64,000 nt of DNA from Bombyx mori (lineage: Eukaryota > Arthropoda > Insecta > Lepidoptera > Bombycidae): NCBI RefSeq assembly GCF_030269925.1, contig NC_085130.1, forward strand, positions 6,150,501-6,214,500, in the 5' to 3' direction. Below are positions 30,975 to 43,306 of this stretch, piece after piece. The translations under genes and the position numbers were made by a program. The notes under the pieces were generated by a model. That model saw only the letters and a list, made by a program, of their open reading frames with translations. It ran no database searches and was not told where the DNA came from. The first letter of the stretch is position 1. Every line of letters starts with the position of its first letter.

Positions 30975-31306
30975 TTAAATTCATTTATCACGACAGAAAA
31001 ACAGTTCCGAGATAATCCAGGAGCGAATCAATTTAGTGATTCAACAAACTCTGCCCACGTCTTCCAATTAAGAAAGAATGTATAATTCTAAAAACCGTTT
31101 GTTTTTATGTAATTCTTGGAAATGTTATCTAGTTTCTGTAGCCGCAAACAGTTTCACACATACGGTTTCATCATCAAGATTGAGCTTGCAATTTAGCGGG
31201 TTTTTAAATAATATAGCGACAAGGTATTTATTGGAACGAAACGAAAAAACCGGGAAAAGACGTCCGTAACGTAAGATTTTTATTTAAATGCATTTTTGTG
31301 TTAAAC

Positions 31307-31560
31307 TTTAATACCACCACGGTCGCCACCCATCTTGAGACATGAGTTCTAAGGTCTCAGTTTTTCATCCGAAACGCTTTACTTCTTCACGGCAGAAATA
31401 CGGAGGGTGGTGGTACCTACCCGTGCGGACTCACAAGACGCCCTACCACCAGTAATTACGCAAATTATATTATTTGCGGGTTTGATTTTTATTGCGCGAT
31501 GTTATTCCTACATCGTCAAAGTAATTCATGAACATGAGCTAAGTACGTATTTCATCAATT
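31307..31560 (-). repeat. Bm1 SINE middle part
   Basis: CCACCACGGTCGCCACCCAT ... GTAATTACGCAAATTATATT; both tail and tRNA head are lost. Confidence 0.65.
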
Positions 31561-31798
31561 TTATACCACGACGATTTCCAAACGTTTTTAATTTACTTCA
31601 TGCATAAGGTCGGCTTGTCTTTTCAGAATAAATTGCGTTTAAAAACAATAATGAAAATTATTATTTAAAGATAATCGAACTCTAAATGGGATGGAAAATA
31701 AAGGCTTGAAATGTTGTTTTCTTAATATTTTACAGAGAACACAATTTATAATAGTATTTTATTATTGTTCAATAATTTTAGAACATTCCATATCATTA

Positions 31799-32060
31799 TC
31801 TATATATATCATATCTTTATCTATAAAAATGAATTGCTGTTCGTTAGTCTCGCTAAAACTCGAACGGCTGGACCGATTTGGCTAATTTTGGTCTTGAATT
31901 ATTTGTGGAAGTCCAGAGAAGGTTTAAAAGGTAGATATATATGAAAACACTCGGAATTCGTCGGACGGATTCCTTTTGTTTGTTTTAAGTTTATTTTATA
32001 CAAACGTTTAGGTCTTTTATTTATCGATTTAGGCACTACGAAGTCTGCCGGGTCAGCTAG
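31799..32060 (+). mobile_element. Helitron family A copy with internal deletion
   Basis: Both ends are present (TCTATATAT..., ...GGGTCAGCTAG) but about 45 bp around the AATTAAATAAAAATAACAAT segment is lost. Confidence 0.7.
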
Positions 32061-32439
32061 TAAGTATATAAAATAGATATGTAAATTTTCGTGTATCACC
32101 ATGACGCGAGAGTTTATTGTTATTTTGCAAGAACGACCGCCAGTTAAATATATTAAATTTGACGCACTGCCAAACCTTGTGTTGTTATTCTGTTAAACAA
32201 ACTCACGCTTTCGCACCGAGGAATTCACGTCGTACAACTTTCTGACGAATTTTGTACGAGCGAAGATTGCGCGCGCTTCGAACGCTCACACGTACGAATG
32301 AACGGAATTAAGAGAATCTGGCGACCGATGACTGAATCGACACGAAAATTCGTAAGCACGTCGTAACAATGACGAATGGTAAGATAAAAAATAAATAAAA
32401 AAACTTCAGTATTGTCGACACTATGAATTGATCACCACA

Positions 32440-32552
32440 GTTCTAGGCAGCGGCTTGGCTCTGCTCCTGGCATTGCTGAAGTCCATGGGCGACGGTAACC
32501 ACTTACCATCAGGTGGGCCGTACGGTCGTCTGCCTATAAAGGCAATAAAAAA
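32440..32552 (+). repeat. LINE 3' UTR fragment
   Basis: TAGGCAGCGGCTTGGCTCTG ... GCCTATAAAGGCAATAAAAA. Confidence 0.65.
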
Positions 32553-32635
32553 AAAAGTTCCAAGACATAAAGGATTGATTTTTTTTCCTAGCTATTCTAG
32601 TAGCCTCTAGGGGTTATACTAGATTCACCGAACTA

Positions 32636-32990
32636 GTAGGTGAGCTCACGGGACTCAAACCTGACGTCGTTGCTAACACTAACCCTAGCAAGAGCAGCCG
32701 GCGTTTTTTTTTTCCTACCTAAACTGAGAGCCTTGAGAGGATATTTCAGCGTAACCTTAACTAGTAGGTGAGCTCACGGGGCTCAAATCTGAAGTCATTG
32801 CTAACACTAACCCTAGCAAGAGCCGTGCTTTGCAGAATCTACCACCGGATCGGAAACGCGACCCACTGAGAAGGTCCGGCGAGAAACTCAGTGTGTCTGT
32901 GGGGTTAATTTATTCGCCGAGCCCTTCGTCGCAAGTTACAGGTTCGGCGATAACGATGACCGGGCAAGGATTGACTTGGATCTCCCCGAC
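32636..32990 (+). repeat. family C, two overlapping copies
   Basis: A truncated copy (AGTAGGTGAGCTCACGGGAC to CAAGAGCAGCCGGCG) runs into a fuller one starting TTTTTTTTCCTACCTAAACT. Confidence 0.55.
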
Positions 32991-33133
32991 CTATGGACAA
33001 GTCTAAGTACAAAATGCGTTGAATGGACTTAGGCATAAAAATACGTAGGACGTAAGTATAGTGACATCTAATATTTTAGCATTTATCTTTACTTCACTTC
33101 CTTACTTCAGTGATTTGAATACCATGGATGTAA

Positions 33134-33481
33134 TCTATACATATAAATAAAATTGGAGTATCTGTTTGCAATAATGAAATAACCGCTTTTTGCTACATGC
33201 ATATGAATATATATACGGTACATACACCAAAATAACATTTTTTACAATTTTTGTCTGTCTGTTTGTTCCGGCTAATCTCTAGAACGGCTGGACCGATTTT
33301 GACGAGACTTTCACTGATAGGTAGCTGATGATATAAGGAATAGCTTAGGCTACTTTTTTAAGACTAGCTTCGCCCCGCGGCGTCACCCGCGGTACGACAA
33401 TAACCGCGGGTAACATCGCGGGACTCAGCTATCAATAAAAAAAATTAATGTTTCCGAAGCGAAGCGAGGGCGGGCCGCTAG
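33134..33481 (+). mobile_element. Helitron-like element
   Basis: TCTATACATATAAATAAAAT ... GAAGCGAGGGCGGGCCGCTAG then T. A GC-rich palindrome-prone segment (CCGCGGTACGACAATAACCGCGG) lies about 85 bp before the end. Confidence 0.65.
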
Positions 33482-34171
33482 TATACAATAAATAGACCGA
33501 TTAGTAATCGTTTATCTTGTGGCGTCCGCTGATTGATTACTTTGTTTAATCTACAGACAATGTGTTGTGCTGTAACGATTTGAATGTGAAATGCTTGAAG
33601 TTTTTGTGATAGCGTAACTGCGACACATGTCCAGGTTGATAAGCATCGTCGGCTACCGAGTCCCACATATTATCTCACGCACCCCGTTGGGCGCGAGAAC
33701 TTTGCAGTAGGCTCGAATTCCGACCCAAAAAAATATTGGTGTGTAAACGTCTTCTACCACCTTTTTGTGAATTATTAAAATTGTATTGTAAATCCCTTAT
33801 TTAAGAATTTGACTAAGGTCAATAAATCTTGCGAAATTTTACGAAGCATCTTGAAATATTTTTTCAGTGCAAAACAAGAGATAAATGCACAGTTGGTGCA
33901 TTATGACATGCGCGGATGGCGACGACAACGTTGTACGAGATAAATTGTACAATTGCATTTAATCCGAGGTCATTTGGGAAGTAGATTAGATAAATGTGGC
34001 TCGTCCGCATAGGAATTTCTTAGGTTCTCACGAATTCAACATGTTTTACGAGTTAATCTTTTTTTTCCGGAGCGTAAAATAGCTCAGTTAATTTGATGAT
34101 ATTACGACTTCTTTGCTGACACATCTGCCAGTAGCCACGAGGGGCTATTCTGGCTTCAGCGTGCAGGCAAA
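33482..34171. other. intron stretch; possible LINE 3' piece
   Basis: 33580-33720 on the minus strand (GGGGTGCGTGAGATAATATG, CAACCTGGACATGTGTCGCA) looks like the GC-richer 3' part of a LINE. The rest is unassigned. Confidence 0.3.
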
Positions 34172-34412
34172 CTCTGGTGGTAGGACCTCTTGGGAGTCCA
34201 CACGGGTAGGTACCACCACCCTGCCTATTTCAGCCGTGAAGCAGTGATGCGTTTAGGTTTGAAGGGTGGGGCAGCCGTTGTAACTATACTTGAGACCTTA
34301 GAACTTAACACGTGGTGGGTGGCGCATTTACGTTGTAGATGTCTATGGACTCTAGTAACCACTTAACACCAGGTGGGCTGAGAGCTCGTCCAACCATCTA
34401 AGAGGTAAAAAA
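34172..34412 (+). repeat. Bm1 SINE body
   Basis: CTGGTGGTAGGACCTCTTGG ... CCAACCATCTAAGAGGTAAA. Confidence 0.8.
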
Positions 34413-34414
34413 AA

Positions 34415-34520
34415 AAGAACTCACGGAGCGCAACCTGAGAGAATTGGCTAACCTCTGCTCTAGTAAGAGCAGTACATTGCTAAAACTACTATGGATCGGA
34501 TTGGAATCACAGCCCACAAA
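34415..34520 (+). repeat. family C copy, diverged
   Basis: GAACTCACGGAGCGCAACCT ... CTCTAGTAAGAGCAGTACAT, right after a Bm1 tail. Confidence 0.4.
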
Positions 34521-34737
34521 CTTGGGTTTAATAGTACGGGGTAACCAGACTCCAGGGCAGAATTACCTCCAAGCTGTCTTCTCCGCGCATCATGGGTTTC
34601 ATTGCACGCAACAGAAGAACATTGGTAGACTGGTTAATGATTCGTTCATGTGACATTCATTGATGTGTGGCAAGTATTGGTCTGTAGATGACGTGTGATA
34701 TTTGACAAGTTAGTCTATAACATTAGATGGGCTAGAT

Positions 34738-34991
34738 CAGGGGCTCCAAACTTATTTTGTCTACTGCCCACTTTAAGAATAAATAATTTTTTAGCGCCCC
34801 CAATTTTTTCTACCTACTTAAAAACCACTATAGCGAGAGCTCAGTCGTGTCTAAGAGTCCTTCTAGATGAAATTAAAAATCGCCTCCCAAGCCTCTATAC
34901 AACGCCCCCTATTTTTGTCTGGGTCTCTTACCGCCCCCCATTAGGCCTGCAGCGCCCACAAAGGGGCGTTATCGCCCACTTTTGGAAAGAC
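34738..34991 (+). repeat. CAGGGG-ended hAT-like non-autonomous repeat
   Basis: CAGGGGCTCCAAACTTATTT ... GGCGTTATCGCCCACTTTTG. Opposite orientation to the copy at 23.9 kb. Confidence 0.6.
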
Positions 34992-36483
34992 TGACCTTAG
35001 AGGATCCAATATATCCAGTATATTGTACTAATATGATTGAATGACTGGTATATAAGCCGTTGTATACCGAAGCCAGTAAGGAGATTAGGATGTTACTCCT
35101 GCGAATTGGTAATGAGGTGGCACTAGTAACTCAATATCCGGACAGCATTATCTGGATAGGCGATTAGAAAACGTCTGATTAACATTATATTTTAGTGCGA
35201 TAAGCGTCACCAATCTCAAGTTTTAAAAATGAATTTCCATAATATGTACAGCACCATTTTGAACATTTTCAAAGGGAAAATTGGTGATTCAAATGACAAT
35301 TATTGATGACTACACAAAGAGTCCGATGCGGTACGATACCCTGAGTGGGTGGAGATATTCTAATGGAAGATCACCACCCACTGACGAATTTACGAATTTA
35401 AAGTCAGGTCATGCACCTTAAGCCCGCTTAATCGCGATTTAAATTAATTACGGAGTCGCTCAAAAAGGCTATTTAAGAAAAAACCTTTTTTTTTTTTTTT
35501 TCGATGATTTGTCCACCAAATATTTTTTTTGCGTGCAACTCTGTTTTCGATTTTATTTCAATCTAAAACAAAACTTTTATGTGGTTAATGTCGTGCACTA
35601 CAATAGACAATCTGGGGCAGAATTTAAAAAAAAAATCCAAAATTAGAAACCTTTTTTAAATAGTAAATACTATATTACACTTTCCTCTTTAGTAGCGAAC
35701 ACGTAATATACCCACCAAGCTAATCGATTTAGACTTTTCGAAATACGAAAATGATTTTACCATGAGCTTCGAAGAGAGAAGAGATTATATGAACTTATAA
35801 TAGGAGCTACGGTGTTCCATAGACCAGGATAGCCTGTGTTTTCATAGAAATTAAAGCCATTGGCAACAAACTATGTTCAGAAAGAAAAAAAAACGCGTAT
35901 TGTATACCAGTACGCTAAAAAAAATTGAAATTCGATATAATGGAATGATTCTTTGATTTGTAAATTTAATGAGTATAAAATTTCGATATTAATTTTTGAT
36001 ACATTATCGATTGTAATCAAATCGCATTTCTTTTAGAGGTATTCAACTCTAGTTTTGGAAGTAAACATGGTATCCAAAAACCAAAACCAATCATCCTTCT
36101 TTTTTAAGTCAATTAAGAAAAAATATATTTACATACCATAATACGTAAAAAAGTTTTTGAATGAAATTTACACATAACAATAAAAAGCAAAAGACGACAC
36201 TTTTAAATCAACTGAACCATTCATGACGAATGCTTTAGAAAAATAATAAGGTTGTTCATAATTAATAAAACATTTTATACTAATTAGTCAGTTAGATACA
36301 AAATGCGTTTGTGTTTGAGAAGACCTAAATGTAGGTCACAAATCTGGGTGACATACAAATCTACAAACCAATTTGACACATCGATTTGTTCTCGTCTTAA
36401 ATCATTTCCGGACAGCCCTTCGAAACATCACGCTTAGAGATCCTTACATAATTGTACTATAATCTTATACCTTTAAACGAGCA
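34992..36483. other. unassigned AT-rich intron sequence
   Basis: About 1.5 kb with A/T runs (T15 near 35490) and no recognisable element or coding frame. Confidence 0.5.
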
Positions 36484-36767
36484 ATTCTTGTATATTAGTA
36501 TATATATAATCTGAATCTCGGAAACGGCTCCAACAATTTTCATAAAATTTTGTATACAGGGGATTTCGGGGGCGATAAATCGATCTAGCCACGATTTATT
36601 TTCAGAAAATGTTGTTTTATTCGTTTTTTCAATAATCAACTCTTCCCGACATCTATTGGCGAATAATAATACTATTTTTCTTAATTGAGGGCAACTAACC
36701 GCTTTAAAGAAACAACAAGATGGCGTTATTAAAAAAAAAAAACGAGCAAAGCTCGATCATCTATTAT
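36484..36767 (+). repeat. possible divergent Helitron-like repeat
   Basis: TATATATATAATCTGAATCTC then GGAAACGGCTCCAACAATTT resembles the conserved Helitron-type interior; the right part GAGCAAAGCTCGATCATCTAT is a short palindrome. Termini are unclear. Confidence 0.3.
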
Positions 36768-36834
36768 TTATTACTGGCAGAAGTGCGTTTTGATAGACTG
36801 CACAACCCTGTATATTTTTGTAATTATGTTATTA

Positions 36835-36958
36835 ATTCGTTACCGTTCGTAGGGTGGGGAAGGTGTTGTATGACATAACTGACAATTAGAACTTATATCG
36901 CAAGTTAAATACTAGATGAGCCGTGAGCTCTCAACCGAGTAGGGAATAAAATAAATTC
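36835..36958 (+). repeat. Bm1 remnant, very degenerate
   Basis: GTAGGGTGGGGAAGGTGTTG ... GAGCCGTGAGCTCTC. Confidence 0.4.
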
Positions 36959-37126
36959 GGTAATGGGGTATCGACAAGAGAGATTTAGTTCAAGTTTCAA
37001 TTTCAAAAAAAAAAATCGTGGAGTCATTGGTATTTTTAAAAAAATCTTTCAATAATTTCAATCGCTGCAGCGGGCAAATAATATTAAGAGTCAGATATTA
37101 ATGTGTAATGTTTTAAGTTACTTACA

Positions 37127-37335
37127 TCACTACATTATAAAACAAAGTCGCTTTCTCTGTCCCATGTATGCTTAAATCTTTAAAAGTACGCAACGGATTT
37201 TGATGCGGTTTTTTTTAATAGATGAGGATAGAGTGATTGAAGAGGAAGGTTTATATGTATAATAACATCCATTAAATAGTGGAGAAATCAATAATAAATT
37301 ACAGTTTACGAAGCGAAGCAAGGGCGGGTCGCTAG
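37127..37335 (+). mobile_element. Helitron-like element, short
   Basis: ACTACATTATAAAACAAAGTC at the start and GAAGCAAGGGCGGGTCGCTAG at the end, close to calpain exon 1b (about 100 bp from its donor). Confidence 0.5.
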
Positions 37336-37431
37336 TAGATTATAAGTACCTAATACTAACAAAATGTATGGTTTTTACTGAAAGAAAGATTTATTATTAT
37401 TTCCGTAGCGAGTTTAAGCGATGATACTCAC

Positions 37432-37623
37432 CACTTTATAATTCTTGATACTGGGCAGAAACCTTTTCTGTTCAACCTCTTTCTTCTGGAACACCTCATT
37501 AATGATGTTCCCGAGGGCTTGAGCACCATAATTCAGTAGAGCCTGGCCTCCTTGATTAAGCAACTGTTTTCCCGCGCCCTGTATAAGGGCGCCAAAATTC
37601 CCACCGCCATTTTGGCCTGCCAT
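37432..37623 (-). CDS. calpain coding exon 1b (alternative Gly/Gln-rich N terminus, 64 codons)
   Basis: Reads from ATG GCA GGC (MAGQNGGGNFGALIQGAG...) to ...SIKNYKV, followed by a consensus donor GTGAGT at 37431. It ends in phase 0 like exon 1a, so it can also be spliced to the exon at 14780. Residues 1-45 are rich in Gly, Asn, Gln and Ala with GxLIxGAGKQLL/ALLNYGAQALGNII-type hydrophobic spacing; residues 46-64 are charged. It is unlikely to be an internal exon: the only good upstream acceptor (TTTTGCTTTAG, ending at 37693) would put an in-frame stop at the thirteenth codon after exon 1a. An alternative promoter and first exon is the simplest reading. The composition recalls the Gly-rich leader of the vertebrate calpain small subunit, but that is analogy only. 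Confidence 0.72.
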
Positions 37624-37844
37624 AGCAAGCTCGCGCACTTTCACTACTACTCACTAAGTTCCTTTATTGTTCGCTAAGACATCTTGGATTAACTAAAGCA
37701 AAATAATTTATTAAGTGTTTTTCATTTTTTCTTACGTACGGCTTTTTTGTGCTGTGTTTTTTGTGATATTTTTTTTACGCATTTTTTTTTATAAATTTAA
37801 TAGAATTTAGTAAATTAGATTGCTAAAAATATTAAACTTAGTGA

Positions 37845-37910
37845 AAAATATATAATAGATATATAGATATATATATATAAAATATATAATAGATATATAT
37901 ATAATAGATT
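37845..37910. repeat. (TA)-rich microsatellite
   Basis: AATATATAATAGATATATAG repeated with variants. Confidence 0.7.
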
Positions 37911-38715
37911 TTCTTTTAGAATTTCATCAAACATAGGTAGGTACGGTTATACATATTTTTTTGGTAAGTGGCTTTTGATATTATTTATGAGTGTCCAGCT
38001 GTTAAAAAGATTTTTTGAAATTTATGCAATTAAAATTTTTATTCAGTAAATTTAAATCTAAGTGTACCAGCATGATCCCATCACCTAACATAAAAACAGG
38101 GAAGTTATCTGTTAAAGGCACATTATTTCTAAATTAGCAATATTGGAAAAAATAAGCAAACCTATAAAATTCAAAGACACATTTCAATCTTTGCGGATAA
38201 GAACAAGGGAAAGATCTTCCATCAAACTAGTGAAATTGGTCGGTAGACCGTATGTTGTTCGGAACTTGTATACATGCAATATTATCTTGAAAATGTCGTT
38301 AGCGATATTCAGGTATCTGTCAAATATCTTGTGTTCTATGGTAGCTACTGCCACAAATCAATTAGCAAATTAACTAAATTCAATGAATATATTTTTGATA
38401 TTCAACGATATTAAAAGCACATACAAATACCCATTAAAAAAAAAGATACAAGAACATACACACACAGCCAGATATATGATCATGATACTAATGAATTGGG
38501 TATGTTTAGAGGCCACACTACTGTACACATTTTGTAATGACATCATGTTTAGGTGCGCTAATTAGAACTATGTACCTTTTTATTTTTTTACTTTGTATCG
38601 CATGTTTGCGTAGTATTTTGCTTTGAATGGCAGAGCTGTTCTGTGATTGGCAAATTTCCTAGAGTGTCTGGGCTAGTATTCATAAAATAATGCAGCCCAC
38701 AAGCATTTGAACATT

Positions 38716-38806
38716 TACGGCCTAAGTGATGGTGAGTGGTTACCGTCGCCCATAGACTTCAGCAATGCCAGGGGCAGAGCCAAGTTGCTGCCTGCCTCCA
38801 TTTTAT
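38716..38806 (-). repeat. LINE 3' UTR fragment, old
   Basis: GATGGTGAGTGGTTACCGTC ... CAGGGGCAGAGCCAAGTTGC; one of the few repeats in the 37.6-40.9 kb stretch. Confidence 0.55.
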
Positions 38807-39169
38807 GCAGGTAGTTCAGCACACTAAGGCTGTGATGGGAATGAGCTCTGACAACCACCAATTGGACCAACATGTCTGCCCATATTAAACCAACGAAAGT
38901 TGCCTGTCTGCCAGCCTGTCAAATTTCTGTCGTCTGCCTGTCATCTCAACAAAATGAATCATTGTAATAAATTTAATAAGTTAAGCAAACATTAAATGTA
39001 TTTAACTTTTTGCTTTGACTGATTTATAGAAGATGAGCATGAATCATAATAATTTGAAATTTATTATTTCTAAACTAAAAGTTTTCATTAAGTGTATAAT
39101 AATTATTGTATTACATGTATAATTCAAGCTATTTTAAATTAAACAGCATTACTATATTTTTTTATTGGT

Positions 39170-39300
39170 ATAAATATGCAAATATTCACTTGGTGCTAAT
39201 TGGTTATTGAAGTTCAAAGGACATGATGCCAATGCTCCATTTACCTTGAGAAGAGAACAGTTTGATTGATTGTACAACAAAGGTTCCACCTTTTAAAGTC
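39170..39300 (-). repeat. possible old Bm1 remnant
   Basis: TTCACTTGGTGCTAATTGGT ... TGCTCCATTTACCTTGAGAA keeps the order of Bm1 blocks. Confidence 0.35.
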
Positions 39301-40939
39301 CAACACATGACTAAGGACATGAGATGCTGGTTTCCATCTGCTTAAGCTCATGACACAATACTTTATCAGCAATACAAATAACATAATTGTACAAATAAAT
39401 ATAACAGCTTATAAGCAATTAATTAATTTTAATCACCAGTTATGCATGAGGTAGACTTATATAGTTATGAGTGGTGATTACAATTATATTTTATTTATAT
39501 TAGAAGTCGAATGAATTATCTAAAATAAAATTCAAAAATTTATAGCAAATATAACAAATAATTACTTTAGAGGGAGCATGCAAGTATTTCCTGTTTTATT
39601 ATATAAGAAATATTTGTATGTACTTAATTATTCTGCTATAGTTTTTTATTGAAATCTATTATGTGTAATTTAATTGGTTAAGATTTATTTGAGAAGCTTT
39701 ATTTTCCTGTAAATTCGACAAAGCTTTTATAATGAAAAATAATAATTAAATAAACAGGAAGTGATAGTTTGATTTTAATTTTGATTAAAAATTTAATTAA
39801 AAAAATGCTAAGATATGTACCTACTCTACAATCATAGTAATTTGACACGACATTTCAAAACAAGTAGGTCAATTTTAAAACTGGTTTTCTATTGAATTTG
39901 CAAAGAATTTTCTAGATACTGTGGATTTACCACGATAATTTCATTTGACTGTTATTATTGACTAAAAATGAGTTCTTGCTGATCCAAGCAGATGAGGTCA
40001 TCCTCATTGGTATGTTAAACTAGGGAGTAGCTGGACACTAAATTCGACAATTCACTTCATTTACATGTAATGAAAACTTTTTAGAGAAAAAACATTAAGA
40101 AACACAGCATAAAAAAGAACACCGCAACGCACTTCAAGTATAATTTCCACTCACAATATATTAAATTACGTGAAATTTTAAGTTTTAATAATAATATGAC
40201 CGTACCCAAAAACACAGGCCTTTCAACTGACAGTGATACAACCGACTCATTCGAGAACTCGGTAGTTGTCAAGATCTGCTGAGCGGCGCTGTGGTTTATT
40301 AAACGCGGTCGGTTGTTCTACAAGATTATTGCCAGCGTTGGTGCGTATGACGTCAGCTACATCGGTTTGTCAGTTAATCCTACCATTGATTTCCTATTCG
40401 AAGTTTTTATAAAAACTTTATGTTACTATTGTTAGGTTTAATCAATTGCATGATAACGTGCTATTGAAAGTCTTATTTTATATTAATAAGGATAATTGAT
40501 ATTTCAATGAAGCAATTAAATAAAGACACGAAATTTTAATTTCCTGCTTAGATTTTTCTAATATTGTGTATTTAGTTTAGTTATTGGTAAAATTATAAAT
40601 TAGTACTTTGAACATTTTGGTTTTATGTATAAATGAACGCTACAAGCCATTTTCAGATATATTTAATGCACTCTATACGTTCACCTTGAAGTTTGGCCAT
40701 TTCCGTTTTCGGACGGCAATAAAATTACCGAGAGCAAGTTCACGAGAAGTTCACCCGGTAGGTATGTATTAATAACACAAAGAATGAATAATCGACTTGT
40801 TTAATACGAGTATTACCTAGCGCCAGTCTCGAAAATACGTAAAGATAATTAATATTTATACACTCATCTCATAGTACACCGGTTGTAGTAAATACAAATC
40901 ATAATGCTTTTTCTGACCATTTTTTTACATAAATCACGC

Positions 40940-41190
40940 GCTCACTGCCCATTTTCTGTTAAATGGTGCCGGGCGCTAACATAAATGTTAGTGCCGTCAC
41001 CAACCTTGAGACATGAGGTTGAACTCTTAATAGTATTTCATAATTACTATTGGAGATTACAAACATTTTCCGGGATATCTTCGGCAATGTGGCCTATAAA
41101 TACGCCCTACGAGCAGTAATTACGCATATTTACAAACTATACAGGTTTGATTTTTATGTGCACAAGGCTATTACTCAACCGGTGACTGAC
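40940..41190 (-). repeat. old Bm1 remnant
   Basis: GCGCTCACTGCCCATTTTCT ... ACGCCCTACGAGCAGTAATT ... GGTTTGATTTTTATG. Confidence 0.45.
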
Positions 41191-41299
41191 GCGGCAAAGG
41201 TAGCTAGTTCACTGTATAGGTTTCGGATAATTCGAAACCTATACAGTGTACCTATACAGTAACGATACGATCAGGCTATTATATTGGTATTATAGGGTG

Positions 41300-41577
41300 C
41301 TTTTAGGTACCTCAAGCACCGGTCATCGTTCTCGTCGAACCCGTCGCTGGCGACGAAGGGCTCAGCGGGTAAACTAACCCACAGACACAGCCCACTGAGT
41401 TTCTCGCCGGATCTTCTCAGTGGGTCGCGTTTCCGATCCGGTGGTAGATTCTACGAAGCACTGCTCTTGCTAGGGTTAATGTTAGCAACTTCGCCAGGTT
41501 TGAGACCCGCGAGCTCACCTACTCGTCCGGTAACACTGATATAGCCTATCAAGGCTGTGAGCATAGGTGTAGAAAAA
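41300..41577 (-). repeat. family C copy
   Basis: TTAGGTACCTCAAGCACCGG ... CCACTGAGTTTCTCGCCGGA ... GGCTGTGAGCATAGGTGTAG. Confidence 0.55.
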
Positions 41578-41773
41578 AAAAGTATTATAGCTCATCCGAC
41601 AGATTACGATGAGTCGGCCCTCCGGCCTGATATTAGGGGCGAATTGTTAGCAATACCGACTGAAGTTTTTTCTTCCGAACCTAGTAGTCTAAGGGGCTAT
41701 TCCAGCTACGTCCGGACAGGTAAGTGAGACCAAGGGCTCAACTTGAGGAAATTTGCTCGTCCACCCATCTGTG

Positions 41774-42132
41774 TGTTACGCCATCTATCGCCGAATAGTC
41801 CAACGAATATCGAAGGATCTAGTAGCATCTAGAACGCTCGAAAAGTACAACGCTATCTATTGTCAGATAGCGGAAACACAATACTCGAAATATGTGGAAT
41901 ATTCTCGCCAATTCTAGGGATGTGGTATCGGCTAAAAACGTTGCAGATATAGCACGCAGTAAGTCAGTAATCGGAACTATTCGAAGCGAACGGATCACCT
42001 GAAGCGAAGCGAAAGAAGCGAATTGAGAGTTTTAAAGTGTTTGTTGAGTGTTTTAAGTGTTCTAAGTGTTGAATACAGCTTTTAGTTTTACTTTGGTGGA
42101 ATTTTATTTATCCCGAACCCCAGCGCGTAACA
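41774..42132 (+). mobile_element. solo LTR, about 359 bp
   Basis: Begins TGTTACGCC and ends GCGTAACA, so an 8-bp inverted terminus with TG...CA. No internal retrotransposon sequence on either side. Flanks TGTG and TATG may be a 4-bp target duplication with one mismatch; the insertion splits a repeat tail (CCACCCATCT...GCAATAAAA). The repeated AGTGTT near 42045-42075 may be part of the R/U5 region. Confidence 0.6.
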
Positions 42133-42815
42133 TATGCAATAAAAAAATAAATGCAAGCCACCACTACTCAAACTCATTCTCGGGGAGAGTTTTCCTCGAC
42201 GGGTCATTATTTACTATTAGGTTTGAGTTACGCGTTGCGATGTAGTGAGTGAATCCAACAATCTCCGCATCTGGTTATCACCCGTTCTATTTTAAGAGAG
42301 GCCGGCTTCGTAACTCGTACTGAACTCTGTTGATTGACGATAAGTTAATAATGAACAGTTTTTTTTAATTTTCATTGAAGCTCAGGTCTCTATGGAATTC
42401 CGAGTAAATTTTATAGGAAGGCGAATGAATTCGCGCGTGAAAATCATCTGCCTCCGAATAAAGCATTGGAACGTGTCATCTGTAACCGCTATTCATAATT
42501 GTCAAGCTAATAATAACAGCCTGAAGTGGTAACACTAGTGTATATATTTTTTTTTTAGTACAATAGTTTGAAAATACATGAACAGCAATTACGTTCATAT
42601 CCAGTTTGTTATTTATCACATTATAATAAGCAATGCGTCTCGTTTCTTAGGCACATAATGAAACCGCAATAAAAAAGATGGAGTTTTGAATAGATTTGTT
42701 TCAATTATAAAAAGTTTTCAAAAATTTAGAAAAATGGTAATTAATCACTTTTCGTTTTGCATTCAAATTGAGATCTCAGCAAATGTTTTTATGTAGTTTA
42801 AGTATTATATTAATA

Positions 42816-43306
42816 CTAGCTGACCCGGCAAACTTTGTGTTGCCTTAAATAAGATTTCTAGGAAAATTCTACTGTAGAAAAAAAAACCTCATTTAACCAC
42901 ATAATACCTCATTATAAACGTTGATCGTAGAGGGGTGAAAATTTCAGAGTAATATGAATTTTTTTATTCTACGTCATGACAAAATAAAAACAAAATTCTC
43001 GCAAAAATTTTTAAAGTTTTTAATTAGCAAATAAAAATAAGGGTTGATCGTAGAGGGGTGAAAATTCAGGGTTGTATGTATTTTTGTATGTTGTATCATA
43101 AAAAAATAGAAATTAAAAATTTTGAATAAAAAATTTAAAAAAAAATTTAGGGTTGGACTACCTCTAACATTTAGGGGGATGAAAAATAGATGTTGGCCGA
43201 TTCTCATAGATACCGGATAAGCACAAAAAATTTCATCAAAATCGGTCAAGCCGTTTCGGAGGAGTATGGCAACGAAAACTGTGACACGAGAATTTTATAT
43301 ATTAGA
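42816..43306 (-). mobile_element. Helitron-like element, divergent family
   Basis: Minus strand TCTAATATATAAAATTCTCG ... CAAAGTTTGCCGGGTCAGCTAG. Shares its end with family A but has a different body, with two GTTGATCGTAGAGGGGTGAA repeats. Confidence 0.6.

Larger units (their letters stand above)
37700..40935. other. repeat-poor AT-rich region upstream of calpain exon 1b
   Basis: Over 3.2 kb with only a TA microsatellite, one LINE tail scrap (38716) and one doubtful Bm1 remnant. Contains TGACGTCA at 40348. Position fits the promoter and regulatory region of the exon 1b transcript, but no core promoter element is clear. Confidence 0.35.

Noticed and set aside
34695..34994. 99-codon ORF as a gene
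   Set aside because: It covers the CAGGGG-ended repeat that recurs inverted at 23.9 kb.
40348..40355. Perfect CRE-like TGACGTCA (also near 964, 8090 and 55446)
   Set aside because: An 8-mer occurs by chance at this rate in 64 kb when repeats are present; no promoter context supports it.
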